Shown piece by piece: positions 1-7,875 of a stretch of 18,083 bases of DNA; position 1 is the first letter of the stretch; every line of letters begins with the position of its first letter. The translations under genes and the position numbers were made by a program. The notes under the pieces were generated by a model. It was not told where the DNA came from, ran no database searches, and saw nothing but the letters and a program-made list of their open reading frames with translations. The DNA comes from CAZALT01 sp964485515 (GTDB taxonomy: Bacteria > Actinomycetota > Acidimicrobiia > Acidimicrobiales > Acidimicrobilacustridaceae): contig CAZALT010000063.1 in assembly GCA_964485515.1 (NCBI GenBank), forward strand, positions 1-18,083, in the 5' to 3' direction.

Positions 1-26
1 TTCAGCGGGCGGGTTCAGCGGGCGGG
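1..26. repeat. 13-bp perfect tandem duplication at helicase stop
   Basis: The 13-bp unit TTCAGCGGGCGGG occurs twice head to tail (1-13 and 14-26). The helicase stop codon (complement of 15-17) lies in the second copy. The first copy carries the same stop triplet shifted by 13 bp, so it lies out of frame and beyond the gene end. It looks like a recent slippage duplication. Confidence 0.9.
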
Positions 27-1643
27 CTGGCCGGCGCGGTTGGGCCGGTTGCGTCGCTGCTGCGACGGGCGACCCGAACCGGTGGCCGGCTTCGAACCGG
101 ACCCGCTGCCTTGACCCTGGCCCTGGCCCTGGCCCTGGCCCTGACCCTGGCCCTGGCCCTGGCCGTTGCCGCCGTTGCGGGACTGGCCGGCCTTGGGCTG
201 GCTTCCGCCCTGACCGTGGCCCTTGGGGCGGCTGCTCTTGGCCTTGCCGCCGCTCGACGGCTTGCCGTTGCGACCACCCGAGGGGCGATCGGACGGACCG
301 CCCGAGACGCGGACGGCGTTGCTGCGGGCCGGCTTCTTGCGGCGCTGCGACGCGGGGTTCTCGGGGCGGGTGGACTCGAGGGCGGCGTCGACCTCTTCGC
401 GGCTGCGCTTGAGGCGCTGGCCCGGGGCGAGCTCCTCGAGCAGCGGGTGGTTCGGCGTCACGTCGGTGTTGGTGGGCTTGATGCCGGCCTTGCGGGCGAG
501 CTGGGCGACGTCCTTGCGCTGGCCGTCGATGGCGATGGTGATGACCGTGCCGTCGTTGCCGGCGCGGGCGGTGCGCCCCGAGCGGTGCAGGTACGCCTTG
601 TGCTCGATGGGCGGATCGGCGTGGATGACGAGCGAGACGTCGTCGACGTGGATGCCGCGCGCCGCGATGTCGGTGGCGACGAGCACGGCGGCCCGCCCTT
701 CGGAGAACGCGGCGAGGTTCCGGGTGCGAGCGTTCTGGGCGAGGTTGCCGTGCATCTCGACGGCGGGAACCCCCGACGCGTTGAGCTGCTTGGTGAGCTG
801 CTTGGCGCGGTGCTTCGTGCGGGTGAACACGATGGTGCGGCCCGGCGCGGAGGTGAGGTCGACGAGCACCGGAAGGCGGTGGTCGGTGGCCATGTGCAGC
901 ACGTGGTGGCTCATGGTGTTCACCGGCGACTGCTCGGAGTCGACGCTGTGGGTGATGGGATCGTGCAGGTAGCGGCGGACGAGGACGTCGATGCCCTTGT
1001 CGAGCGTCGCCGAGAACAGCAGGCGCTGCCCGTCCTTGGGGGTGCGATCCATGATGCGCTTCACGCCCGGGAGGAACCCGAGGTCGGCCATGTGGTCGGC
1101 CTCGTCGAGGACCGTGATCTCGACCTCGTCGAGCAGGATGCTTCCGCCGCCCATGAGGTCTTCGAGCCGGCCGGGGCAGGCGACGACGATGTCGACGCCC
1201 TTCTGCAGCGCATCGATCTGCGCACCGGCGGAGACGCCCCCGAAGATGGTCGTGGCTCGCAGGCCGAGTGGGCGGGCCAACGGATCGATGGCGGCACGGA
1301 TCTGGGTAGCCAGCTCACGGGTGGGGGCGAGGATGAGACCACGGGGCCGGCGGGCCTGGCGCTTGCGGGGGGTCTCGTGGAAACGGGTGAGCATCGGCAG
1401 GACGAAGCCGAGCGTCTTGCCCGAGCCGGTGCGGCCACGGCCGAGGACGTCACGACCGCGGAGGCTGTCGGGGAGCGTCGCCGCCTGGATCGGGAACGGT
1501 GCGTCGATGCCGCTCTCGGCGAGGACGGCACAGACCTCGGCGTTGACACCGAGGCTGGCGAAGGTGACAGCGTCGGCATCGGCCGGCGTGTCGGGCGCGC
1601 TCGAATGGCGCGCAGGGACGGTCTGGAGGCGGGGGGACGCCAT
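15..1643 (-). CDS. DEAD-box ATP-dependent RNA helicase with Gln-Gly tail
   Basis: ATP-dependent RNA helicase of the DEAD-box family, likely acting in the cytoplasm on structured RNA (ribosome assembly or mRNA turnover). In the 542-aa product I see a Walker A motif GRTGSGKT (about 70-77), motif Ia PTREL (107-111), DEAD (180-183), SAT (211-213), motif V ATDIAARG, and motif VI HRSGRTARAG (353-362), so both RecA-like domains look intact. After about residue 415 the chain becomes basic and low-complexity (Lys/Arg/Gly/Gln/Ser) and ends in a Gly-Gln dipeptide run, a type of tail that often serves as a nonspecific RNA-binding extension. I chose the ATG at 1643, preceded by TTGGAGAA at about -16 to -9. 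A TTG at 1658 would add five residues but overlaps that ribosome binding site. It is divergent from the methyltransferase at 1875. The cellular role is inferred; no specific helicase subfamily name is safe. Confidence 0.95.
   Translation of the reverse strand: MASPRLQTVPARHSSAPDTPADADAVTFASLGVNAEVCAVLAESGIDAPFPIQAATLPDSLRGRDVLGRGRTGSGKTLGFVLPMLTRFHETPRKRQARRPRGLILAPTRELATQIRAAIDPLARPLGLRATTIFGGVSAGAQIDALQKGVDIVVACPGRLEDLMGGGSILLDEVEITVLDEADHMADLGFLPGVKRIMDRTPKDGQRLLFSATLDKGIDVLVRRYLHDPITHSVDSEQSPVNTMSHHVLHMATDHRLPVLVDLTSAPGRTIVFTRTKHRAKQLTKQLNASGVPAVEMHGNLAQNARTRNLAAFSEGRAAVLVATDIAARGIHVDDVSLVIHADPPIEHKAYLHRSGRTARAGNDGTVITIAIDGQRKDVAQLARKAGIKPTNTDVTPNHPLLEELAPGQRLKRSREEVDAALESTRPENPASQRRKKPARSNAVRVSGGPSDRPSGGRNGKPSSGGKAKSSRPKGHGQGGSQPKAGQSRNGGNGQGQGQGQGQGQGQGQGQGSGSGSKPATGSGRPSQQRRNRPNRAGQPAR
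113..166. repeat. CCCTGG hexanucleotide tandem tract
   Basis: About eight near-perfect copies of the hexamer CCCTGG, with one variant unit (CCCTGA), lie inside the 3' part of the helicase gene. On the coding strand they encode the alternating Gly-Gln run of the tail. The six-base unit preserves frame, so copy-number changes would lengthen or shorten the tail without disrupting the protein. Confidence 0.9.
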
Positions 1644-1874
1644 GGTCTGGTTCTCCAAGGTGCTGAGTCCGCTGACGATGCGTCACGCTGCCGATCGAAC
1701 GGTCTGGCGGAAGGCGGCTCAGCGGGGCGTACCGGAAGTGGCACGCCGAACGGGGATCACCCTAGCTGATGCGGAGTCCTTCGCCGCGCAACTGACCGTG
1801 GGTGTGTCGAAGGTCTCACGTGCTGGTCGGGCCGAAAGGCGGAGCTGTCACAGGGGTGTGGGAACCTTGCACCC

Positions 1875-3146
1875 ATGTCCGACGAGAACGCCGCACGAGC
1901 TGAGGATCCGAGCGACGTGCGTCGCCTTGCCGTGCAGGTCTCGAAGGATGCGCTGCGCCAGATCCGGGGCGGACATCCGTGGGTGTTCGATGCGTCGGTC
2001 ACGTCGGTCAAGCCGCCGGCGAGCGTGGAAGAAGGCCGGGCTGGCGACCTGGCCGTGATCTTCGACGACAGGCGGGCCTTCGCCGCCATCGGCCTGTACG
2101 ACCCGGACTCACCCATCCGCATCAAGATCCTCCACGTCGGCAAGCCGGCCACGATCGACCGCGGGTTCTGGCGCGATCGCCTGACCGCCGCGTTCGACAA
2201 GCGGGCCGTGCTCGCCGCGTCGACCCAGACCAACGCCTACCGGGCGGTGCACGGCGAGAACGACGGGCTGCCCGGCCTCGTGCTCGACCGCTACGTCGAC
2301 ACCTGGGTGCTCAAGCTCTACTCGCCGTCGTGGTTCCCGCACCTCTCGGTCATCGTCGAGCTCCTCGCCGAGCTCGTCGCTCCCGACGCCCTGGTCCTGC
2401 GCCTCGGTCGCCAGGCCGCGAACGGCGTCGGCGACACCGGGTTGGCCGACGGCATCGCCCTCCTCGGTTCGCGGCCCACCGAACCCGTCGTCTTCCGCGA
2501 GAACGACCTGTCCTTCGACGCCGATGTCGTGCACGGGCAGAAGACGGGCTTCTTCCTCGACCAGCGCGACAACCGCAAAGAGGTCCGCTCCCGCTCGGTC
2601 GGTCGCCGGGTCCTCGACGTCTTCTGCAGCACCGGCGGGTTCACCGTCAACGCCGCGGCCGGCGGCGCCGAGCTCGTGCACTCGGTCGACATCAGCGAGC
2701 ACGCCATCGAGGCAGCCAAGCGCAACATGGTCCGCAACTCCGACCGCCCTGCCGTGGCGGCCTGCACCCACGAGACCACGATCGGCGACGCGGTCGAGGT
2801 CATGCAGCACCTCGTCGAGCGGCAGTTCACCTACGACCTCGTCGTCGTCGACCCGCCCTCGTTCGCATCGCGCCAGGACCAGGTCGACGGCGCGCTCGTC
2901 GCCTACGAGCGGCTCACCGACCTGGCCGTGCAGCTGATCGCGCCGCGGGGAACGCTCGTGCAGGCGTCCTGCTCCAGCCGGGTGACCGCCGACGACTTCT
3001 ACGCCGCGGTCGACTCCGCCCTGTGGCGTCGCGGGGTGCGCCTCGCCGAGGCCGTCCACCTGCACCAACCCGTCGACCACCCCATCGGCTTCGCCCAGGG
3101 CGCCTACCTCAAGGCTGTCGTGGGTCGCGTCGAACCCCGACCGTAG
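1875..3146 (+). CDS. Class I SAM-dependent rRNA methyltransferase, PUA domain (RlmI-like)
   Basis: Predicted to methylate a base, most likely a cytosine, in 23S rRNA using S-adenosylmethionine. The 423-aa length and order match the RlmI/COG1092 family. An N-terminal PUA-type RNA-binding region (about 18-90, with the family hallmark GGHPWVF) is followed by a Rossmann methyltransferase domain. The latter has SAM-binding VLDVFCSTGGFT near residue 245, an acidic SVDIS strand end, the catalytic-loop motif VVDPPSF near 324-331, and a cysteine in QASCSS near 365 that could be the nucleophile of 5-methylcytosine enzymes. The ATG at 1875 has only a weak purine stretch upstream (GTGTGGGAA). It is followed 10 bases later by a small unknown gene on the same strand, probably one transcript. 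Family confidence is high; the exact target nucleotide cannot be read from sequence. Confidence 0.93.
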   Translation: MSDENAARAEDPSDVRRLAVQVSKDALRQIRGGHPWVFDASVTSVKPPASVEEGRAGDLAVIFDDRRAFAAIGLYDPDSPIRIKILHVGKPATIDRGFWRDRLTAAFDKRAVLAASTQTNAYRAVHGENDGLPGLVLDRYVDTWVLKLYSPSWFPHLSVIVELLAELVAPDALVLRLGRQAANGVGDTGLADGIALLGSRPTEPVVFRENDLSFDADVVHGQKTGFFLDQRDNRKEVRSRSVGRRVLDVFCSTGGFTVNAAAGGAELVHSVDISEHAIEAAKRNMVRNSDRPAVAACTHETTIGDAVEVMQHLVERQFTYDLVVVDPPSFASRQDQVDGALVAYERLTDLAVQLIAPRGTLVQASCSSRVTADDFYAAVDSALWRRGVRLAEAVHLHQPVDHPIGFAQGAYLKAVVGRVEPRP

Positions 3147-3156
3147 GAGAGCGACC

Positions 3157-3507
3157 ATGGCGTTCGGACAGGCGGCAGGACCGCCCGCCCCGGCACGAGA
3201 TGTGGCCCGGGCCCTGGAGCTGTTGGAGGAAGCCGGCTTCTCGTCGTTCAAGGAGGCCCGTCACCCCTACGGCCTCGACCAGCGCCAGGCCGCCGGCAAG
3301 TTCACCCGCGACCAGTGCGACGAGCTCATCGCGCAGCTCGAAGCCGGCCAGGCCGACACCGTCGCGGAGGACCGCCAGGCAGCCGTCGACGATCGGGCTG
3401 CCCAACGCGAAGCCGACAAGCAGTCCGAGTTGGCGGCAACCCTGCCCGACGGCGTCCTCGTAGCCGAGCTCGAACGCCGCCACTGGATGTGCGTCCCGCC
3501 GGTCTGA
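3157..3507 (+). CDS. Small conserved-looking hypothetical protein
   Basis: A 116-aa protein I do not recognise. It begins 10 bases after the rRNA methyltransferase stop, behind a good ribosome binding site (TAGGAG, then GCGACC before ATG), and its codon usage matches the neighbouring genes, so it is very likely real and co-transcribed. It has a short Ala/Pro-rich start and a predicted helical middle rich in Leu, Glu, Gln and Ala (about 15-100). It ends in an aromatic/Cys tail with the pattern RRHWMCVPPV. There is no signal peptide, membrane segment or paired-cysteine zinc motif. The position suggests a link to translation or RNA modification, but that rests on neighbourhood alone. Confidence 0.8.
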   Translation: MAFGQAAGPPAPARDVARALELLEEAGFSSFKEARHPYGLDQRQAAGKFTRDQCDELIAQLEAGQADTVAEDRQAAVDDRAAQREADKQSELAATLPDGVLVAELERRHWMCVPPV

Positions 3508-3531
3508 GCCGGGAGTCGTCGAGCCGAGCAG

Positions 3532-5133
3532 CTACCAGTCGGTCGGTTCGTAGTCCTTGAGGAACTGGCCCCAGACGTGAGTGCCGGTGTTGAACCCCGC
3601 GATGATCGGGTCGACGATGCGGGCGGCGCCGTCGACGATGTCGAGCGGCGGGTGGAAGCGGTGCTCGGCGGTCTTGCGCTGCGCGATCTCGACCGGGTCC
3701 TCGTCGCTGACCCAGCCCGTGTCGACGGCGTTCATGTGGATGCCGTCGGCCTCGTAGTCGGCGGCCGACGTGCGGGTCATCATGTTGAGCGCGGCCTTGG
3801 CCATGTTGGTGTGCGGGTGCTTCGTGGTCTTGAAGCGGCGGTAGAACTGCCCTTCGACGGCCGACACGTTGACGATGTGCTTGTCGCGCTCGGGGGTCCG
3901 CAGCATGAGCGGCTTGAGTCGAGCGTTGAGCACGAACGGTGCGACGGCGTTGACGAGTTGGGTCTCGAGCAGCTCGACCGAGGACACCTCGGCGAGGGTG
4001 AGGCGCCACGAGTTCCGGTCGCGCAGGTCGACCTGCTGGAGGTCCTGGTCGAGGCGACCCTCGGGGAACAGGCTCGCTCGCTCGTCCGACGCGTCGACCT
4101 CCTCGGGGAGCAGCGGCACCTGCGACAGCTCGGCGGCGCGGGTGAGCCCGGGCACGAGCTCGTCGACCGTGGCGGGAACCGAGCCGGCGTCGCCACCCAG
4201 GATCTCGCCACCCAGGATCTCCACGGCCCGCAGGCCGTCGACGCCGCCGAGCAGTGCCCGCGCATCGCTCGCCATCGTGTCGAGGGCCGCCGTCTCGAGG
4301 TCCATCATGTGGCGGTAGAACTCGGGTGGGCGCCGCACGGTCTGGCACGCGTTGTTGACGATGAAGTCGAGGCGGGGCTTGGTCGTGGTGATGTGGTGGC
4401 AGAACGCTTCGACGCTCGGGGTGTGGCGCAGGTCGAGCCCGTAGATCTCGAGGCGGTCGCCCCACTCCTCGAAGTCGTCCTCGGCGGCGTAGCGCAGGGC
4501 CGAGTCACGGGGGAACCGGGTGGTGACGATGAGCTCGGCCCCCGCTCGCAACAACTTGATGCCGGCCTGGTAGCCGATCTTCACCCGCCCGCCGGTCAGC
4601 ACGGCGACCCGTCCCGACAGGTCGGCGGTCTCGGTGCGCTTGGCGAAGTTGCGTTCGGCGCACGTGGGGCAGAGCTGGTCGTAGAACGGGTGGATCGAGG
4701 TGTAGTGCTGCTTGCACACGTAGCAGTGCTGCGCCGCGATGGCCTCCCTGAACCCGACCACCTCGAATCGGTCGTCGTCGGCGACGGTGTCCTGGACGTG
4801 GCCGTCCGGCGCGAAGACGTTGGGGGTCGTGAACACCGGCTTGGCCCGCAGCGTGCGGATGCCGGTCTCGTTCAGCGCGGACTCGTCGCGGGCCAGGCGT
4901 TCGGCCTTCTCGCGTCGGCGACGGGCCTTGACCCGCAGACGGCGCTCGTCGGGATCGATGCAGAACACGTCACCGGCGGCGTTCACGAAGCGGATGCGGT
5001 CCTGCTCGGACAGCGGTTCGAGGATGAGGCGGTCCCGGGCCACGGCCTCGAGGAGCTCGGTCGCGGCGGTGACGCGCGCAACCAGATCGTCGTCGCCGGC
5101 GCGGGTCGTGACGCGGTCGATGCGGCTGGTCAT
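3532..5133 (-). CDS. SDR-family protein with N-terminal extension and zinc ribbon
   Basis: A 533-aa protein, about twice the usual ~250-aa short-chain dehydrogenase/reductase. Roughly the first 170 residues are an extension with a basic helical stretch and a CxxC...CxxC cluster (C137, C140, C155, C158) that looks like a zinc ribbon. The SDR part follows: a TGxxxIG-type nucleotide motif TGGRVKIG (180-187), NNA (260-262), a central insertion of about 100 residues rich in acidic residues and leucine, then Ser424 in NVSAVEG and Lys446 in TNMAK. The position four before the Lys, normally the catalytic Tyr, is Thr442. The NAD(P) fold is clear, but the reaction is unknown and classical SDR chemistry may be lost. 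I chose the ATG at 5133 because GGTGAG sits upstream; a more distal ATG at 5190 would add 19 residues. It converges on the small gene ending at 3507 and is divergent from the riboswitch operon. Confidence 0.88.
   Translation of the reverse strand: MTSRIDRVTTRAGDDDLVARVTAATELLEAVARDRLILEPLSEQDRIRFVNAAGDVFCIDPDERRLRVKARRRREKAERLARDESALNETGIRTLRAKPVFTTPNVFAPDGHVQDTVADDDRFEVVGFREAIAAQHCYVCKQHYTSIHPFYDQLCPTCAERNFAKRTETADLSGRVAVLTGGRVKIGYQAGIKLLRAGAELIVTTRFPRDSALRYAAEDDFEEWGDRLEIYGLDLRHTPSVEAFCHHITTTKPRLDFIVNNACQTVRRPPEFYRHMMDLETAALDTMASDARALLGGVDGLRAVEILGGEILGGDAGSVPATVDELVPGLTRAAELSQVPLLPEEVDASDERASLFPEGRLDQDLQQVDLRDRNSWRLTLAEVSSVELLETQLVNAVAPFVLNARLKPLMLRTPERDKHIVNVSAVEGQFYRRFKTTKHPHTNMAKAALNMMTRTSAADYEADGIHMNAVDTGWVSDEDPVEIAQRKTAEHRFHPPLDIVDGAARIVDPIIAGFNTGTHVWGQFLKDYEPTDW
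4191..4220. repeat. 15-bp perfect tandem duplication in SDR insertion
   Basis: The 15-bp unit CGCCACCCAGGATCT is repeated exactly (4191-4205 and 4206-4220). It keeps the frame and duplicates five residues, giving EILGGEILGG in the insertion within the SDR domain. It is probably a local slippage event. Confidence 0.88.
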
Positions 5134-5224
5134 GGCGCTCACCGTAGGACGTGAAGCCGCGCCTGGTCGCTGGCCTGGTTCAGCACTCATCGCCGCCGGT
5201 CGCCCCGGTGGCGCCGATGAAGGA

Positions 5225-5440
5225 ACACGACACCCGAGGCAGTACCGTGACGGGGTTCCCGACGGCGACGTCGGGATCGAATTCCAACCCAGGTGTCAGG
5301 GAAAGCCGGTCGAAGTCCGGCGCTGTCCCGCAGCCGTAGGTGGCCATCCGACCGGGTGGGCACGAGCCGGAGCGCTTGCTCCTGGGATCGCTTCGACATC
5401 ATCCGCCGCGGAAAGCGGATGCCGAGGCCTGGTCGGCAGG
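5225..5440 (+). promoter_or_regulatory. Cobalamin (B12) riboswitch
   Basis: The hallmark core of cobalamin riboswitches is present at 5299-5338: GGGAA, then CCGG-TCGAAG-TCCGG, then GCTGTCCCGCAGCCGTA. A stem GACACC (5229-5234) pairs with GGTGTC (5292-5297) just before GGGAA, as expected for the stem that enters the core. Between them a perfect 7-bp hairpin closes on a GCGA loop (5258-5275). After the core, CCATCC/GGGTGG and ATCCGC/GCGGAT (5401-5406/5415-5420) form further stems. The 3' B12-box is degenerate by eye, so the 3' edge is approximate. It lies in the 344-base gap between the divergent SDR gene and the surface-protein gene, on the strand of the latter. By family precedent it would lower expression of the downstream operon when cobalamin is bound. 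Confidence 0.9.
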
Positions 5441-5444
5441 TGTG

Positions 5445-5477
5445 CCCCTCAGGTGATCGGCCTGAGAGGAGGATCAC
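5445..5477 (+). promoter_or_regulatory. Ribosome-binding-site-sequestering hairpin (expression platform)
   Basis: CTCAGG (5448-5453) pairs perfectly with CCTGAG (5461-5466) across a 7-base loop. The two C residues before the 5' arm can continue pairing with GG at 5468-5469 around one bulged A. The 3' arm therefore runs into the strong ribosome binding site AGAGGAGG (5465-5472), five bases before the ATG at 5478. No U-tract follows, so control of translation start is more likely than transcription termination. Confidence 0.7.
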
Positions 5478-6548
5478 ATGCGGGTCGACAGTGGACCGAC
5501 AGACCGGCGCACCGGTGTGGTGAGCGTGGTCGCCGCCGTCGCGATCGCGCTGGTGGTCGGCGTCCTCGGATCGGGATCGGTGGACTCTGCTCCAGCGGGA
5601 GCGGATCCGTCGGTCGTCGCGAGCGAGTGGGACCAACCGTGTCTCGACAACGTCGGCATCACCGTGGTCATCGACTTCCAGGAGTTGGCCGAACCGGGCC
5701 AGAACCCCCGCTACGTCCGATGTGCGGCGGGGAAGGTCGACAGCGGCTTCGACGCGCTCGACAAGGCGGGGATCAGCCACCAGACCGCCTATTACTCCGC
5801 GGGGTTCCTGTGCAAGATCGCCGGCAAGCCTGAGAACGACCGGTGCATCAACACGTCGCCGGCCGATGCCTACTGGTCGTACTGGATCGCACCCCGCGGT
5901 GGGCAGTGGTGCTACACGAACCTCGGCGCCGGGAACCGCACGGGCCCCCTGCCGCCGGGATCGATCGAGGGGTGGTCGTTCTCGAAGGACAAGCAGTCCA
6001 CCACCAACAGCCCCCCTCGGTATCGGCCACCGGACCCCATCCCCGGCCAAGCGCCGAACCAGATCCCCGCGTCTGACTGCAACGGAACGGTGCCGCTTGC
6101 TCCCGACTCATCGATCACGACCACGACGACGTCGGGCGGTACGGCACAGACCCAGCCCGGTGGTTCAGGCGGGGTCAGCTCGAACGGCGGCACGTCGAAC
6201 GGTGGAGCAGCAGGTAGCGGAGGTGTTGGGCAAGCCTCGGGTGGGGTTCATCCAGACCCGAACCATCCAGGGGAGGAAAGCGCCGACTCCTCGACGACCA
6301 CCGTCCCAGATGAGGAACCGGCAGACGAACAGGACGCGGCGGAGGTGGTCAACGCAGAAGTCGCGGTCGGCCGAGAGCGCACGGCTCCTGATGGTTCGAC
6401 CGAAGCGCTGGAACAGATCGACCTGTCGAGCGACGGTTCGAGTGGGGGTAGCCCGATCGCGTTGGTGATGGTGGGCGTCGCCGTGATCGGCCTGGGCGTC
6501 GGTGGCGTGGTGATCACCCGACGCCGCCGAGCGTTGGGCGCACCGTGA
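5478..6548 (+). CDS. Membrane-anchored secreted protein with transcobalamin-like (DUF4430-type) domain
   Basis: A 356-aa exported protein. There is an N-terminal signal segment (about 13-30, hydrophobic) and an extracellular domain at about 45-170. A long Thr/Ser/Gly/Pro/Glu-rich linker (about 205-320) leads to a C-terminal membrane helix (about 326-347) with a positively charged RRRR tail. There is no LPXTG sorting motif, so it is tethered by the helix. The domain pattern YWSYW, then a WCY turn and GSIEGWSF, resembles the DUF4430 domain related to the C-terminal domain of animal transcobalamin. Six cysteines (55, 82, 112, 123, 145, 201) could form disulfides outside the cell. It starts five bases after AGAGGAGG, is the first gene behind the B12 riboswitch, and lies 7 bases before ecfT. 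I infer that it captures a corrinoid at the cell surface for the ECF transporter; ligand binding is untested. Confidence 0.82.
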   Translation: MRVDSGPTDRRTGVVSVVAAVAIALVVGVLGSGSVDSAPAGADPSVVASEWDQPCLDNVGITVVIDFQELAEPGQNPRYVRCAAGKVDSGFDALDKAGISHQTAYYSAGFLCKIAGKPENDRCINTSPADAYWSYWIAPRGGQWCYTNLGAGNRTGPLPPGSIEGWSFSKDKQSTTNSPPRYRPPDPIPGQAPNQIPASDCNGTVPLAPDSSITTTTTSGGTAQTQPGGSGGVSSNGGTSNGGAAGSGGVGQASGGVHPDPNHPGEESADSSTTTVPDEEPADEQDAAEVVNAEVAVGRERTAPDGSTEALEQIDLSSDGSSGGSPIALVMVGVAVIGLGVGGVVITRRRRALGAP

Positions 6549-6555
6549 CGGCGCG

Positions 6556-7875
6556 ATGAACACGGCGCACGCGGGGTCCTCGCCGCGTGTGTCGACGCGG
6601 ACACCGCGGCGTCTGCCCCGCATGCTGCACCCCGCCGCGTGGTGGGTGTGGGCGCTCGGCATGGCCACCGCGGCCAGCCGAACGACCAACCCGCTGCTGC
6701 TCGGGCTCATCGTCGGGGTGGTCGCCTTCGTCGTGGTGAGCCGGCGAACCGACGCGCCCTGGGCGAAGGGCTTCAAGTACTACCTCACGTTCGGCCTGGT
6801 GATCATCGCCGTCAGGGTCGGTTTCCGCATCCTGCTCGATGCCAGCTCCGGCACGATCCTGCTGTTCACGCTGCCCGAGATCCCGCTTCCCGACGCCGCC
6901 GCGGGCATCAAGCTCGGTGGCCCCGTCTACCTCGAACCGGTGCTCGCCGCGGTCTACGACGGGCTTCGTCTGGCCACGCTGCTGTGCTGCATCGGCGCGG
7001 CCAACGTGCTGGCCAACCCCAAGCGCCTCCTCAAAGCGGTCCCGGCTGCATTGCACGAGGTCGGTGTCGCCGTGACGGTCACGCTCACCGTCGCACCGCA
7101 ACTCGTCGAGTCGGCCCGTCGCATCCACCGCGCCCGTCAGCTGCGAGGCGGCACCGGCGGCGGTCGCCGGAGCATCCTGCGCGGCGTCCTGGTGCCTCTG
7201 CTCACCGACGCGCTCGACCGGTCGCTCCTGCTCGCGGCGGCGATGGACAGCCGCGGCTACGGACGTCGGGCCGCGGTCACGGGAGGGTCCCGCGTGCTCA
7301 GCGGCACCCTGGTGCTCCTCGGACTCATGGGAGCGTGCGTGGGCACCTACGGGTTGCTCGACGCCGGTGCTCCTCCCGCTCTCGGCATCCCGATGCTGCT
7401 GGTGGGGCTCCTCCTCGCCGGGGCCGGCTTCGTCCTGGCCGGCAAGCGCGTCGAGCGCACGAGCTACCGCCCCGATCCCTGGCGCCTCGCCGAGTGGGGC
7501 GTGGCGGCGACGGGTCTCGCCGTCGTCACGGTCACCTTCATCGGCGGGTCGGTCGACCCCACCAACCTCAACCCGTCGCTCCAGCCGCTCAGCTTCCCCG
7601 AGGTCGGCCTGGTGCTGGTGGCCGGTGTCCTCATCGGCGCGCTGCCTGCGGTGATCGCGCCTCCGCCCCCGCTGGGCGAGCCGGGTCCGTCGCCGATCGA
7701 CCACCCCGCTCCGGTCGACCTCCCGACCGACCGGACCTCGGACGAGCGAGTCTCCGGTGCGGCGGCGCGATCGGTGCCGCCCGGCCCCACGATGACCCGG
7801 GCCGGCCACGGTGTGAGATCGGCCCGCGGTGCCGTGACGACAGAAGCCAGCACATCGGAGGGTAGGTCGTCGTGA
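6556..7875 (+). CDS. ECF transporter transmembrane subunit (EcfT-like)
   Basis: Predicted membrane-embedded coupling subunit of an energy-coupling-factor ABC importer. It links the two ATPase domains to the S component. The 439-aa chain has several hydrophobic helices in residues 28-180 and 300-365. Two Ala-Arg-Gly type coupling signatures typical of EcfT are visible: ARQLRG (193-198) and MDSRGYGRR (230-238), flanking a cytoplasmic helical region. It is longer than the usual ~260-aa EcfT because of extra C-terminal helices and a Pro-rich hydrophilic tail of about 75 residues. There is no clear ribosome binding site at the ATG 6556, so translation may be coupled to the previous gene 7 bases upstream. 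An ATG at 6622 is an alternative. Its stop overlaps the GTG start of the ATPase gene by four bases. Confidence 0.92.
   Translation: MNTAHAGSSPRVSTRTPRRLPRMLHPAAWWVWALGMATAASRTTNPLLLGLIVGVVAFVVVSRRTDAPWAKGFKYYLTFGLVIIAVRVGFRILLDASSGTILLFTLPEIPLPDAAAGIKLGGPVYLEPVLAAVYDGLRLATLLCCIGAANVLANPKRLLKAVPAALHEVGVAVTVTLTVAPQLVESARRIHRARQLRGGTGGGRRSILRGVLVPLLTDALDRSLLLAAAMDSRGYGRRAAVTGGSRVLSGTLVLLGLMGACVGTYGLLDAGAPPALGIPMLLVGLLLAGAGFVLAGKRVERTSYRPDPWRLAEWGVAATGLAVVTVTFIGGSVDPTNLNPSLQPLSFPEVGLVLVAGVLIGALPAVIAPPPPLGEPGPSPIDHPAPVDLPTDRTSDERVSGAAARSVPPGPTMTRAGHGVRSARGAVTTEASTSEGRSS

Noticed and set aside
3577..5154. Plus-strand frame opposite the SDR gene
   Set aside because: Translation is Val/Asp/Gly/Arg repeats from antisense codons. 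The minus strand carries the nucleotide-binding and zinc motifs.
5134..5224. Promoters for the divergent SDR gene and riboswitch transcript
   Set aside because: Both must lie near here, but I could not find a -35/-10 pair convincing enough to annotate by eye.
6450..6548. LPXTG sortase anchor on the surface protein
   Set aside because: No LPXTG or similar motif precedes the C-terminal helix; a simple transmembrane tether explains the tail.
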